Below are positions 9,016 to 21,415 of a DNA stretch of 64,000 nt, one piece after another (within the stretch, counting starts at the first letter, position 1; each line of letters opens with the position of its first letter). The stretch comes from Rhynchopus sp. YZ270_cl-10 (Eukaryota > Euglenozoa > Diplonemea > Diplonemida > Diplonemidae), in NCBI GenBank assembly GCA_964035575.1, contig OZ037847.1:890001-954000 (forward strand), in the 5' to 3' direction. The notes below the pieces were generated by a model, which made no database searches, was not told the origin of the DNA, and was given only the letters and a program-made list of their open reading frames with translations. A program made the translations under genes and the position numbers.

Positions 9016-11287
9016 CAAGGCTCTAAGTCGACAGTGTGTCTTTGTGTCTAGACACTGTCGAAAGACACAAAGACACATAGACACACTGTGTCTTTTGTCG
9101 AAGACACAGTGTGTCTTTGTCGACTGTCGACTGTGTCTTGTCGAAAAAAAAAAATTTTTTTTTTTTCGACATCACAAAATTTTTTCACCCAAAAAAAAAA
9201 TTTTTTTTTGGGACCCGCGGGCACCGGGCATGCAAATAAAGCAAGAATTTTAATGTTTTGAGCATCTAGAATTTATTGTATGGTCATTTTGTGTGTACCC
9301 TGTACATTTTGTATGGGCCAGCGACTTGTCGAAAAATCGAAAAATCTCAAAAAAAAAATTTTTTTTTTCGAGAAAATTTTGACCCCTGACCTGGGTTTTT
9401 GGGCACCAAAAAATGCAAAAAAACGCAAAAATCGGGTGTTTTGACCATCTGTGGTTACACAAAACACACTTCTGTGTACAAGCCTACACCAATACAGTGG
9501 TAATACAAGGCGATTTTTGGCAGGCCTGAACCGTGACGGGCCTATTTTCCGGGTTTTTTTCGGCTGGGGACCGGTTTTTTTCCCGCCCTTTTCGCGTCTT
9601 TTTTGTGTGCTTTTCGTGCCCTTTTTCGGGATTTTTTTGCGCTTTGCGCCCGCCTCCATGACAAATTTGGGAAGCGCTGTGAAAATTTGACCCAATTGAA
9701 CACAATCTGGGCCATATTTGGGTGATGGGTGGAGGGATTTTTAGACAAAGCTGATATGGGCTGGCCCCTTGCTCATACGCAGCGCAAAATCGTCCTCACG
9801 GATAGTGTGAAGAATGGCGGAGGGGGTACTTGTGCCTCGACGAGGGTGATGGAGGGCTCCAGGTTGGCTAGGGCTGCAGTAATCCTCCTAAAGTGGCGTT
9901 TGCCCACCTCACTTTGTGGTCTCTCGGAAAAACTACCACTGTTTTCTGTATTAGTTTCAGAGATTTCTTTATCGAGGCAGACTTGAAAGAAAATGAACCA
10001 TTGGTTCGTGCACCGCCTCAGCGAAGTGTGGTCCATGAGATAATTTTCGGCGCTGCTGACCAGGGAAGACATTGGGAACAGAGGGACTGTATTTTTTTTG
10101 CGGAGCAAAAAAATAAAAAAAAAATGGCGCCGCAGGCAAAAAAAATTTTAGGGCACGGTGTAAAAATCTAGCTTTTTACACCACAGAGTCACTCAACGAA
10201 CCCTTTTTTGCGGAGCAAAAAATGAAAAATGGCGCCGCAGGCAAAAAAAAATTGAGGTACAGCCTGGATGGTGCGGTCAGCAACCCATTTCCCCAAGGTA
10301 CTCCCGTTCAACCACAGGGGGACTTGGTGGGGGGGAGCGTTCTGGATTCGGCACCCCTCCCCCCCTTTTTTTCCCCTCCCCCAAAAACTGGTTATTTTGC
10401 ACGAGCGGTCTCATCCAGACACGTGGTATTTTTTCTCGGGCTCCTCTGAGCCCCTGTGAACCCCTAAAACGCAGTAGAGACGGCGGGAAAAAAAGTGCGG
10501 GAAAAAAATTTATTTTTCCAAATCTGGGGACGGGGACCGGATTTAGAAACAGGCCTGATTTTTGGCCAAAAAAAAATTTTTTTTTTTGCCCAAAATCAGG
10601 CGTGGTACCTCATAAAATTGCCCGATGAATCCAATGAAAACCTCAGATTGGGCAAATTATGAAAAAAATTTTCAAGTCGAATTTTCAGCCAAAATACGGC
10701 TATTTTGGTCATACCTTACGTACTGACAGTACCCCAGAAAGTAGTTGTCGAAAAAAAAAAAATTCAAAAAAAAAAAAAATTTTTTTTTCGCAAAGGCAAA
10801 TTGAGTTCTTTTGATCTTTTTTTGCAGAAAAACGCGGGGAAATGCCTTAAAAAGGCTCAAAAGTTGAAAATTCTGGCTTTATTTGAAAGATAGGGCCAGA
10901 ACTAGGAAAAAAGGGCCAAAAAAAAAAATAAGGTTCGTAAGGCAAAACCGAATTCCATAATTCCAAAAAAAAAAAAAAAAAAAAAATGGCAAAATTTTTT
11001 CAACGACCTAAAAAAAAAAAATTTTTTTTTTTTTTATGGGGGTCGCGACCCGGGTCGCGGGGGTCTCGGGGAAATGGTCGTCTTGTTCGCCTTTGTTGCT
11101 TATAAGGCCATATGACCCAAAAATTTTTTTTTCGACATCACAAAAAAAAAATTTTTTTTTTCCTAACAAAAAAAAAAAAAAAAATTTCACGCAGGGTCAC
11201 CAAAAAAAAATTTTTTTTTTTTTCGACTTTTCGACAGTCGGCCGACAGTCGGCCGACAGGGGCCGACACTGTCGACTTAGAGCCTTG
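9016..11287 (+). mobile_element. CAAGGCT hAT-like MITE B2 (possibly recombinant) containing a nested MITE
   Basis: Both ends match B1 (CAAGGCTCTAAGTCGACAGT). The flanks differ: CTTAGGG on the left, TTCAGGG on the right. The left flank is continuous with M1-type sequence and the right with J-type sequence, so this copy is best explained by recombination between two B insertions. The nested element at 9521..10557 accounts for about half the length. Confidence 0.7.
9521..10557. mobile_element. hAT-type MITE N with 8-bp TSD
   Basis: Ends CAGGCCTG in inverted repeat, flanked by ATTTTTGG at 9513..9520 and 10558..10565. The uninterrupted target is visible in B1 near 6270. Holds a direct repeat of GGCGCCGCAGGCAAAAAAA at about 10125 and 10230. 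A minus-strand ORF (9773..10108) is open but unrecognised. The conventional 8-bp hAT duplication contrasts with the 7-bp TSD of its host element. Confidence 0.75.
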
Positions 11288-11608
11288 TTCAGGGAGATAA
11301 AGTGACCTTCAGGGAGATAAAGTGGAATTTTTTTTTTTTTTTTAGTTTTGGGCCTAAGGTGAAAAAAACCCACTTCTAGGTACCTATATGGGCCCAAAAA
11401 TGCCAAAAAACGAAAAATTTTGCATTTTTGACCATCGGGAGGGCAAAAGTATACCCTACGGGGTATAAAATTACATATTTACCCCCGGGGACTCACATAT
11501 CTCCCCTCGGGAGCCAATATTTCCCCTCGGGCCCTACGGGCCCTCGGGGAAATATTGGCTCCCTCGGGGGAGATAAAGTGAGTCCCCGGGGGTAGAATAA
11601 ATAACTGT
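11288..11608. repeat. Repeat J1
   Basis: About 320 bp nearly identical to 33105..33426 and partly to 34180..34350. Contains AGGGAGATAAAGTGACCTTC repeats and an imperfect 26-bp-arm palindrome GGGAGCCAATATTTCCCC / GGGGAAATATTGGCTCCC (about 11510..11565). Confidence 0.7.
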
Positions 11609-11882
11609 TTTCACCCAAAAAAAAAATTTTTTTTTGGGACCCGCGGGCACCGGGCATGCAAATAAAGCAAGAATTTTGATGTTTTGAGCATCTAGAATTT
11701 ATTTCCCGGTCATTTTGTGTACCCTGTACATTTTGTATGGGCCAGCGACTTGTCGAAAAATCGAAAAAAAATCGAAAAAAAAAATTTTTTTTTTTTGAGA
11801 TTTTTCGATTTTTTGCTAAGGTGCTGGCCCATACAAACTGTACAGGGTGGGTATTTTATGCACAAAATGGCCAGGAAATAAA
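11609..11882. repeat. Fragment of B-element interior
   Basis: Matches 5945..6100 of B1, then the GTGCTGGCCCATACAAACTG motif. Truncated by D5. Confidence 0.6.
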
Positions 11883-12315
11883 TTCCTAAACACTGGTGTT
11901 TAGGTTTTTACTGTTGCTGCCTCCCCACTTACCTCCCGGGTTACCCCCCCTCCCTCCCCCAGGGGGGGATACCCAAAAAATGACCATTTCGCGAAAATGC
12001 GCCAAAGTGTAAGATTTTTTCGGCATTGGAAAGATTGGGCCAAAAATCCAGCCCTTACTAAATTAGATCGCTGAGAGATTTGTTACTAATTCCTAATTTC
12101 GTGTCGCGAGTTTACGTGTATTTTGCCTTAGGAACCGTGCGTTCCTTAAGGATTCTACAGGCAAAACAGGCGATTTTCACCAAAAACCGGGATTTTCGCC
12201 TTTTTGGGTGGTTTTTTGGACCCATACCTGGCCATGTGGGCTGGGAAACGCGATTCTGGGATGCTAGAACCATGTGAAGGCCCTTTTGTGGGTAAAAACA
12301 ACGCAAAAAGCGGTG

Positions 12316-14126
12316 CAAGGCTACCAATCCGACTTAAACCGACTCAGTAGGGTCAGGTCGGACCGACCCAAACCTACCCAGCAAAAAAGGTCAAAAAATA
12401 GATGTCAATTTTGAGACACTTTTTTTCCACTTTTTTACTTAGGGATTTTTCCGGGTACTTAGCGAAATTTTCGCCATCGAAAGCTGGCCCCTTCCACGGT
12501 CGCTGTGGCCTCGGGACGTTTACCCAGCAAATATGGGTCTAATTCCCAAGGCTACCAATCCGACTTAAACCGACTCAGTAGGGTCAGGTCGGACCGACCC
12601 AAACCTACCCAGCAAAAAAGGTCAAAAAATAGATGTCAATTTTGAGACACTTTTTTTCCACTTTTTTACTTAGGGATTTTTCCGGGTACTTAGCGAAATT
12701 TTCGCCATCGAAAGCTGGCCCCTTCCACGGTCGCTGTGGCCTCGGGACGTTTACCCAGCAAATATGGGTCTAATTCCCAAGGCTACCAATCCGACTTAAA
12801 CCGACTCAGTAGGGTCAGGTCGGACCGACCCAAACCTACCCAGCAAAAAAGGTCAAAAAATAGATGTCAATTTTGAGACACTTTTTTTCCACTTTTTTAC
12901 TTAGGGATTTTTCCGGGTACTTAGCGAAATTTTCGCCATCGAAAGCTGGCCCCTTCCACGGTCGCTGTGGCCTCGGGACGTTTACCCAGCAAATATGGGT
13001 CTAATTCCCAAGGCTACCAATCCGACTTAAACCGACTCAGTAGGGTCAGGTCGGACCGACCCAAACCTACCCAGCAAAAAAGGTCAAAAAATAGATGTCA
13101 ATTTTGAGACACTTTTTTTCCACTTTTTTACTTAGGGATTTTTCCGGGTACTTAGCGAAATTTTCGCCATCGAAAGCTGGCCCCTTCCACGGTCGCTGTG
13201 GCCTCGGGACGTTTACCCAGCAAATATGGGTCTAATTCCCAAGGCTACCAATCCGACTTAAACCGACTCAGTAGGGTCAGGTCGGACCGACCCAAACCTA
13301 CCCAGCAAAAAAGGTCAAAAAATAGATGTCAATTTTGAGACACTTTTTTTCCACTTTTTTACTTAGGGATTTTTCCGGGTACTTAGCGAAATTTTCGCCA
13401 TCGAAAGCTGGCCCCTTCCACGGTCGCTGTGGCCTCGGGACGTTTACCCAGCAAATATGGGTCTAATTCCCAAGGCTACCAATCCGACTTAAACCGACTC
13501 AGTAGGGTCAGGTCGGACCGACCCAAACCTACCCAGCAAAAAAGGTCAAAAAATAGATGTCAATTTTGAGACACTTTTTTTCCACTTTTTTACTTAGGGA
13601 TTTTTCCGGGTACTTAGCGAAATTTTCGCCATCGAAAGCTGGCCCCTTCCACGGTCGCTGTGGCCTCGGGACGTTTACCCAGCAAATATGGGTCTAATTC
13701 CCAAGGCTACCAATCCGACTTAAACCGACTCAGTAGGGTCAGGTCGGACCGACCCAAACCTACCCAGCAAAAAAGGTCAAAAAATAGATGTCAATTTTGA
13801 GACACTTTTTTTCCACTTTTTTACTTAGGGATTTTTCCGGGTACTTAGCGAAATTTTCGCCATCGAAAGCTGGCCCCTTCCACGGTCGCTGTGGCCTCGG
13901 GACGTTTACCCAGCAAATATGGGTCTAATTCCCAAGGCTACCAATCCGACTTAAACCGACTCAGTAGGGTCAGGTCGGACCGACCCAAACCTACCCAGCA
14001 AAAAAGGTCAAAAAATAGATGTCAATTTTGAGACACTTTTTTTCCACTTTTTTACTTAGGGATTTTTCCGGGTACTTAGCGAAATTTTCGCCATCGAAAG
14101 CTGGCCCCTTCCACGGTCGCTGTGGC
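12316..14126 (+). repeat. Tandem array of the C1 terminus (231 bp x ~7.8)
   Basis: Unit starts lie at 12316, 12547, 12778, 13009, 13240, 13471, 13702 and 13933. Each begins with the element TIR, CAAGGCTACCAATCCGACTT. The units look identical by eye, so the amplification is recent. C2 has one unit at the same place. Confidence 0.95.
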
Positions 14127-14515
14127 CTCGTTCCGTTTAAGTCGCCGTTAGGGCGACTTAAGTCCCTTGGCCCCAGCGCCCTATGGGGCGCCTCCTCGTC
14201 GGGCCGTTAGGGCCCTCCGGTGGCCGGGTTCTTCCTCTGGGCTGAGAGGCTCGAAGTTCCCCGTCAGACTGGAGATGGTGTGCTTTGTGAGGCAGGCTCG
14301 TCCAGCTTGAGGCTCGCTCGTCCGGATGAGGCTCGATCGACCGGATTAGGCTAGCTCGTCCGCCTTCGGCGAGACCCTCTACGTTTGGTCCGGTCGTCGT
14401 AATATGTTTTAATGGTTAGGAAGATTTGTTGTTTGATAAGATGGTTCGAGTCACTCAACAGCTCACCCTTGGGTGCCTGGGCCTTGTGACCCCAGGTGGC
14501 GTTTTCCCACGACCA
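14127..14515. other. C1 G/C-rich internal block and structured motif
   Basis: 14127..14400 is shared with 25810..26040 of C2 and is rich in CGTCCG/GCTCGTC motifs. At 14448..14492 lies a stem-flanked motif (GAGTCAC ... GTGACCC) also present in repeats L1 and L2 with a different but still paired inner stem. Confidence 0.55.
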
Positions 14516-14645
14516 TTTTTTTTTTTTTTTTTTTATTTTATTTTTTTTTTTTTATAATAGTGTCTTTAGCTCTCTCTCTCTTTCATTAATGCGTGAGAAC
14601 ACATTATTTGTCTTGTTTTTACTATTCCCCGTTTCAGGATGTGTA

Positions 14646-14690
<45 letters not shown>

Positions 14691-15464
14691 CACGGGTCGG
14701 GAAAGATCTTTTTTTTTTTTTTTTTTTTCGAGAAAAAAAATCCTCTTCTCCCGAAAAAAAAAAAAAAAAAAAGATTTTTGGGAGAAAAAAAAAAAGAGAA
14801 AAGATTTGAAAATCCTGGGAAAATCCTGAAAAAATCCTGAAAAATCCTGGAAAAATCCATGAAATTTCATGAAAAATCTCGAGATCTTGAGAAATCTTTG
14901 AAAAAAAAAAAAAAGATTTTCAAAATCTTTTTTTTTTTTTTTCCCAAAAAGATTTTTCAAAATCCCAAAAATCTTTTTTATCTTTTTTTTGAGAAAAAAA
15001 AGATTTTCAAGATCTTTTTCATCTTTTTTTCTCTTTTTTTCCTTTTTTTTTCAGGATTTTTCAAAGATCTCAAAGATCTCGAGAGATCCTGAAAAAAAAA
15101 GACAAAAATCCTGAAAATCTTGATTTTTTTTTTTTTTCTCCCGAGATTCTCGAAAAAAGACAAAAAAAGACAAAAGATCTTTCCCGACCCGTGTTTTTTG
15201 GTCGCGGGCCTACCATCCTTTTTTTTTACTGTAGTCGAGCTACTGGTACCTCTTTGTTGCAAAAGCAGGAAACGGGGAATGGAATACAATACAGGAGCCA
15301 CTCTTTTTCAAGAGTGTGGTCCCTAGCATTCCTTGAGGATTTTTTTTTTTTTAAATATTTTTTGGACACTATCTCTCTCTCTCTCTCTTTCTCGTAAAAA
15401 GGTGTAATGCAGAAAGGTGTAAGAAACAATTAGGATGTAAAAGGTGTAAATAAAAAAGCGGGAA

Positions 15465-15498
<34 letters not shown>

Positions 15499-15585
15499 AA
15501 CAACAACAACGACAAGAAAAGGAAAGGAAAGGAAAGGAAATACAAAACAAAACAAAACAAAACAAAAGAAAACAGTACATACGTG
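14516..15585. repeat. Low-complexity T/A tracts and microsatellites
   Basis: Poly-T and poly-A runs, AAAATCCTG and GATCTTGA words, then (CAA)n, (AAAGG)n and (AAAAC)n at 15490..15570. ORFs here are homopolymer artefacts. Confidence 0.8.
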
Positions 15586-18500
15586 TTATTTTTTTGGTGT
15601 CAGGATCTCCTTGGCCTGTTTCTGTTTTTTCGACGCTCTGACGCGCGAACGACGACTCCGAATCGTTCTTTTTCTTGACTTCTTAAAATAGTCGTCGTGC
15701 AACTCTGTGTAGTTGATCGACAACCACAGACAGGCATTCGCCATTTCTGTCGAAAGCGAAGCCCTTGTCTTGGTCAATATCATTTTTAGCTTTTTAAAGT
15801 GGCGCTCCACCACAGCCTCACTGTGAGCGCTGTTTCCCAGGGCCCTTGCAAATTTTGCTAGTTCCCTGTGTCCCTCGAGAGCCATGTCCTTCCAGTGCTC
15901 ATGATAATGAAACCCTTGAGTACTGTAGTGTTCTGCCAACCCCTCATCAATTTTTTTTTTCATAAACGCTGCGTCAAACTCACCAACACTGTGCGAACGC
16001 GCGTGCGCGAGAGCATACTTTTTGGTGAGTTCGCGCACGTTAGAAAGCTTTTGTTTTGACCACCTTGATGTATCTGTTGCAGGGTTCAGAAATTTGAACA
16101 CCTGAACCCCATCAAACTCAAAATTTTTTTGCTTTCTCGCTTTGAAAATCTTCAGGACTTCTTTAAAGTCACTGACATCGTCGTCCGAGGAAAACTCCTT
16201 CCCGCAGGCTGTGAGCTTTTCCTCCACTCCTTGGAGTGTTGAGATGAACTCCACAAAGCTGCACCCATTTTTTTGCAGAACGTCTGTCGCTGTTGCGATC
16301 GGTTCCGCAATGGTGGACGAACCAGCGTAACATGTTCCAAAACGCCTCGTCCTCCCGGTCTGAAGAGTGCATGTACTTCTTCAGAAAGACCAACCGCATG
16401 CAGCAGTCGTACAGGCTGTTCCACCTGACCGAGGTCGGGCGGATCACCTTCAGTGGTGTCTCACCAGCGCGGAGCTGCTCGTTTTCCAGGTATTCTGTTT
16501 CCGAGCGAGATGTGTATCTCGACCACAGTCATCACCTTTTTTTTCCAGGTTTGTATCCTTGGAATTTTCTTCAAGATATCTCCCAACACCAGCTGCAACG
16601 AGTGCGAGCTGCAACGATAGACAAAAATGCCTTCGTTTTTCAGCACTTTGTCGCACTCGGCCAAGATGCTCTCCATAGTGGAGGCAGCCTCCTCACTCGT
16701 GTCACATGCCTCAGTTTCCTCACAGCTGGGGGTGAGACTCTCGTCAAACGCGTCGTCGCCAGTCTCACTCCCACTGTCTCCCTCTTCGCACACCTCGGTG
16801 AAGATGGCATCCGTCTCAGCTGTCCACTCGCTGTCAGTTGCATGCAACTGAGTGAGTGCCTTTTGGATGACAGCTGCGTTGTCAGCGACAGCGCTGAAGA
16901 CGTTGATCTGTGCATCTTTCAAGGTGCTGAGAACCCCCCTGATAGCGGTGCCGATGGCTTCCGCATCATTGACGCCCTTTATCTCGACGTCGTCGAGGAA
17001 GTATGCGACCCCTTTGCAGGTCATGCCAAACCCCAGGTACGTCCTGCGTGAGCAGGTGGCACCATCAAGCATCATGAAGACGTCTTGTCCTCGGAGTTTC
17101 TCAAACACCTCTTTTTTCGTTTTCCCCGCGAGGATAATGATTTTTTTTGAGATGGTGTCAGGGAAGATGTTCTTCCCCTCCAAATACTCCCGCGGGAGTA
17201 TTTTACGAAAGGCGCTTCCTGAACGCAAAAGAGAAAAGGGGAGGTTGTTTTCTGCGAAAACAAACGCAAGCAGTTCTTCGTAGTTGTCGAACCCGAGTGC
17301 ACCTTCAAAAGGAGTTTGAGGCGCAGCACTGTCCGCATGGACAGGAGCTGCTCCAATCTCATTTTGAACTGGTGGGGTGTGAGGCAGAGGCTGGGACTGT
17401 GACAATGAGTCCTCGGCAGAGGGTGCATCTGTCTGCAGCCCAGCCCCGTTGTTCTTTTTTTCTTTGATGTGAAATTTTTGGACATGCCGCCTCATCGAGT
17501 CGATGTTCAGCTGCATCTTGCTTCCACAGTCCTCCATCAGACACCAAGCCGTTTTGTTGGGCCCATAAAAAAAAAAGTCTTGGGGAACCTTGCTATTCCA
17601 CTTTTTAGGGTAGTCAGCCTTTGTTACTTTGTCATAGTCAGGAACAGAGGATGCCGCCGGAGCATCGGAAGATGCTGGAGCAGTATTCTCTGTTGCTGTA
17701 TTGGTTACAGGTTCCGCTGGCCCTGAGATTTCATTGTCCTCACTATTTTTTTCTTTTTTTTCTTCTCTATTCTGAGATAAAATGTGGACGACCTTCACGG
17801 TCCGCATGTCCGGATCCTCGCACGGGAGGTCCACTTCTTTTCCGTCCTCGTGCTTGACACGAGCACCCCACCCCCCCAAAATTTTTGCCACCACCTGTGC
17901 CTTGCTTGTACATACCTGTTCCTCCTTGTCGATCCAGGAGTGGAAAATCTGGTTCTGCTTCTTCAGTTCTCGCACACTCTTGGTCACGGACCCGTCGGAT
18001 TGCCTTCTTTTCCTCACGCTTCCACTGACTCTCTGTTTCTGTGGCTTAGATGGTGCCGCCACCTTGGGCTTTGGCGATTTTTTTTTTGTTGTGTCTTTTT
18101 TTGGGGGGAGAACCTTCGAGTCTGTTCCAGAGTCTGAGTCAAACTCTGAGTCTGGGACAGACTGCGAGTCTGGCGCGTTAAAAAATTCTCTCACAACGTG
18201 TTCGTGCTTCGGTGGAGGGGAAGTCGCTGTAAAGCCGACTGTCCGTAACCTCCCACTATCCGCGGGGATGGGGAATGGGGCTTCGACAAAAATGTCGTTT
18301 TCTTGTGTGTGAACAAAATAATGTACTGTTAAACGAGGAGAAGCTGTGCTCTCCCTTGATTTGTCCTTGTCGACAATCAGACCTTCCCATGCTCTTATTT
18401 CCTTCCCATCTTGCCACTTGTGCAAAATCCACATACCTGGTTGTAGGTCTGCGAGCTGCCTGTCTGACGACCCCGTCATCTCGTGCACATCCTCAAGCTT

Positions 18501-18593
18501 CGAGTCGAGGTCGTCGCGACACTTCCAGATGTCGGGATTCCATCCCGGGCACTTCTTGGCGCAGGGGGAACACAAGCATACGGGGCAGTTCAT
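15586..18593 (-). CDS. hAT-like transposase with DUF659 core and hAT dimerisation domain, frame interrupted
   Basis: Three overlapping minus-strand frames: 18593..16461 (710 aa), 16447..16169 and 16254..15586. N-terminus: Cys-rich CPVCLCSPCAKKC, then a chromatin-reader-like segment (PGMWILHKW). A BED-type finger (CLMEDC ... RRHVQKFH) precedes the DUF659/RNase-H-like core (GQDVFMMLDGATC, DNAAVIQ). The middle frame continues RPTSVRWNSLYD, and the last carries the hAT C-terminal signature SEAVVERHFKKLK. Near 16.31 kb a single-base frame change separates WFV from TIAEP..ATATDVLQ; the join near 16.53 kb could be an intron or an indel. Binds its own ends and catalyses excision and integration (family knowledge). 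Probably inactive as it stands. Confidence 0.85.
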
Positions 18594-18724
18594 GGTATCG
18601 ATGTGTTTATAAATTTCAGAAAAATGTGTAAAATCTGTGTTCAGAGTGTGTTTTAAGTTAAAATTTAACCATAAACTAGAGAGGGGCTTATCAAATCACG
18701 AGCAAACTTTTTTTCTACTCAAAG

Positions 18725-19140
18725 TCAAACGACGGACTTAATTTTTTCAATGAAAAAATAACGAATACAACGGACTTCATTCTTGAAAAATAAGGCCTCT
18801 ATTACGACGGACTTCATTTTTCAAAGAAAAAATAACGCATAGAATGGACTTCATTCTTGAAAAATAAAACCTTGGTTACGACGGACTTCATTTTTCAAAG
18901 ATAAAATAACGCGTAGAATGGACTTCATTCTAGAATGATAAAACATCGGTTACGACGGACTTCATTTTTCAAAGATAAAATAACGCATAGAATGGACTTC
19001 ATTCTTGAAAAATAAAGAGAGAGGGGGGAGAATATGCGTATTTTGGTCAAAAAACGGGTAAATAAAAACCGAGAGTGCATCCATAGAACCACAGCAAGGT
19101 TTTAAAAGCTCGGTTACGACGGACTTCATTTTGCATAAAT
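18725..19140. repeat. Subterminal 60-bp repeats upstream of transposase 2
   Basis: The same GACTTCATT array as at 1488..1790, immediately upstream of the transposase start. Candidate transposase-binding or promoter repeats. Confidence 0.7.
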
Positions 19141-19514
19141 AAAAAACTAATGTGGAGCTTGGAAGGGGAAGCCTTGGGAAATTGACCAAGGGGTTTAGGG
19201 GAATGGGGTCAAAAATCTTCTTGTTCTTGTGAAGGAATTTGCTAAGGAATTGCTAAGGAAATGTGAAAATATGCGCATTTTGGTCCATAAAAGTGCGTTT
19301 TGGGTGGTTCTGAAGGGTCAAAACACCAAAATTTTGCGTTTTTTTGCGTTTTTGGTCACCAAAGGACCCACTTTTTTGGGTGAATTTTTTTTTTTTTCCC
19401 TTTGCGAAAAAAAGTGAAAAATCACGGCTATAAGGGCCCTACGGAGAAATCGTTATTCATTTTTTGGGCAGAGAAGTGCGTTTTAGGTGCCCACAGATGG
19501 TCAAAACATCAAAA
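19141..19514. other. C1 right interior
   Basis: Dispersed A/T filler shared with 30180..30430 (inverted). No gene seen. Confidence 0.6.
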
Positions 19515-20319
19515 TTTAGTTTTGCTAATCCTTAACACTCCCTATTGATCGTGGTTGATGTATGCAAAGATCTGAAAAGAAACGAACAGATTCCCACGAA
19601 CATGTGTCAACGACACAACCAACACAACGCTACCGATGTGTGCGCAACGATCTGAACGCAACGAACGTAACCAACCGAACACAACCAACGCATCTCATCC
19701 AACACAACGGAACCGATGAGTGCGTCACTATCTGTACGCAACGAACGTAACCAACCGAACACAACCAACGCAACGCAACCGCTCCATACGTTGCGCTCTG
19801 TACGTAACGATCTCTACACAACGAACGCAACGCATGCAACCGCATGCAACACTACGTAACCTATGTGTACGTAGCGATCTGTATGCAACGAACGCTACGT
19901 AACGAACGCAACGCAACCAACGCAACGAGTGGTTACAAACCCCCACGCATGGTTCTCACACCGCGTTGGCACGTTTCCCAAGCCGCAAACCCGGTTACCT
20001 GCCTGAAAAACCGTGTTTTTGGCCAAAACGCCTGTTTTCCCTGTAGAATCCTTAAGAATCCTTAAGGAACGCACGGTTCCTAAGGCATTTTACACGTAAA
20101 CTCGCGACACGAAAATAGGAATTAAAAACTAATCTCTCAGCGATCTGATTTAGTAAGAACTCGATTTTTGGCCCTATCTTTCCAATGCCGAAAAAATCTT
20201 ACACTTTGGCGCCTCTGCGAGAAATGTCATTTTTTGGGGTACCCCGTCGGGGGTGCCAAGGGGTGGGGGGGTACGCCACAAAAGCAACCTTAAAAACCTT
20301 AACACAGAGTGTTAAGGAA
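19515..20319 (-). mobile_element. Helitron-like element D3 inserted in C1
   Basis: On the minus strand it runs TTCCTTAACACTCTG ... GCAAAACTAAA. C2 has the empty site at about 26617 (CATCAAAATTTTGGTG); here the same bases are split as AAAA|element|TTTT with nothing duplicated. Insertion without a TSD is the hallmark of rolling-circle elements. Carries minisatellite at 19600..19930. Confidence 0.65.
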
Positions 20320-21027
20320 TTTTGGTGTTTTTTGCATCTTTGGACACCCAAGGACCCACTATCAGGGGTGAATTTTTTTTGCCTGAGATTTGCCTTTGCC
20401 AAAATCGAAAAAAAATTTTGTGAAGGAATTTGCTAAGGAAAAGTCCAAATTTTGGGCCCCTGTAGCAGTGCATATGGTATAACCCTAGATCGTCAAAACA
20501 TCAAATTTTTGCCTTTTTTTGCATTTTTCGGTGCCCCAGGACCCAATCCCAGGCCGGAAAAAAAAAAATTTTTTTTTTTTTTGGCCCAAAAAGTAGTTGT
20601 CGAAAAAAAAAATTTTGGGTCTGAAACCGACCCAAACCGACCCAAACCGACCCAAAAACCGACCCAAACCGACCCAAACCGACCCGCAACCCTACCCAAA
20701 ACCATACCCAACCGGCCGGGTCGGTTCAAGTCGGATTGGTAGCCTTGAGCGGTGTACAACGTTGCCTTCTGTGACCACTCAGAGGTTTTATCTAGGTTAA
20801 GATCCTTTACGATTCCGTTTTATGCCGGACGATCTCGCTCATCAACCACACGAGCCAGCAGAAAGTGTTTAGGATTCGCAAAACTAAATTCTAGAAAACA
20901 CTTGTGTTTTCTAGTTTTTAAAGGTTGCTGTTCCGGCCACTCCCTCAGTCTCTAACCCCCCCCTTCAGTCTCCCCCTCCCCCCTGCTGGATCCGACCAAA
21001 AACCGGTTTTTTTTAGAGGGTGTAGAA

Positions 21028-21415
21028 CAAGGCTCTGATGAGGCCCAGGCCTCCCGGCCGGGAGGCCCGGCCTCCCAGGCCTCCCGGCCTCCCAAAAAAA
21101 AATTTTTTTTTCCGGTGACATCTGCGGAACTTTTTTTTTTTTTTTCCTTAGGAAAAATTTTCGGGTACTTAGCAAAATTCGGCAAAAAAATATGGATTTT
21201 GCTTACGTCGCTACTGGACCGTCTGTGGTGGTTTTTTTTGGATTTTTTTTTTTGGATTTTTTTTTCCGAAATCGCCCGCTCCCAAAAAAAAAATTTTTTT
21301 TTTTTTTTGGTGAAAAATTTTGTGATGTCGAAAAAAAAAATTTTTTTTTGGGAGGCCGGGAGGCCTGGGAGGCCGGGCCTCCCGGCCGGGAGGCCTGGGC
21401 CTCATCAGAGCCTTG
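21028..21415 (-). mobile_element. CAAGGCT hAT-like MITE A2 with 7-bp TSD
   Basis: 388 bp, same length as A1 and in the opposite orientation. TSD TGTAGAA at 21021..21027 and 21416..21422. Near-identity to A1 implies recent spread. Confidence 0.9.

Larger units (their letters stand above)
12316..20747 (-). mobile_element. Putatively autonomous CAAGGCT hAT-like transposon C1 with 7-bp TSD
   Basis: 8,432 bp. TIR CAAGGCTACCAATCCGACTT on the left and its near-complement on the right. TSD AGCGGTG at 12309..12315 and 20748..20754. From left: eight terminal units of 231 bp, a G/C-rich block, low-complexity T/A tracts, transposase gene (minus strand), subterminal GACTTCATT repeats, inserted D3, and a right end of ACCGACCC repeats. 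C2 (25608..27049) is its internally deleted relative. The transposase frame is interrupted, so current activity is doubtful. Confidence 0.85.
11883..20888 (+). mobile_element. Helitron-like element D5 carrying the 8.4-kb C1
   Basis: Starts TTCCTAAACACTGGTG and ends GGATTCGCAAAACTAAA. Removing C1 leaves about 570 bp that match D6 (40763..41323) end to end. D7 begins on the very next base (CTAAA|TTCTAG), the second head-to-tail junction of this family in the window. Confidence 0.5.
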
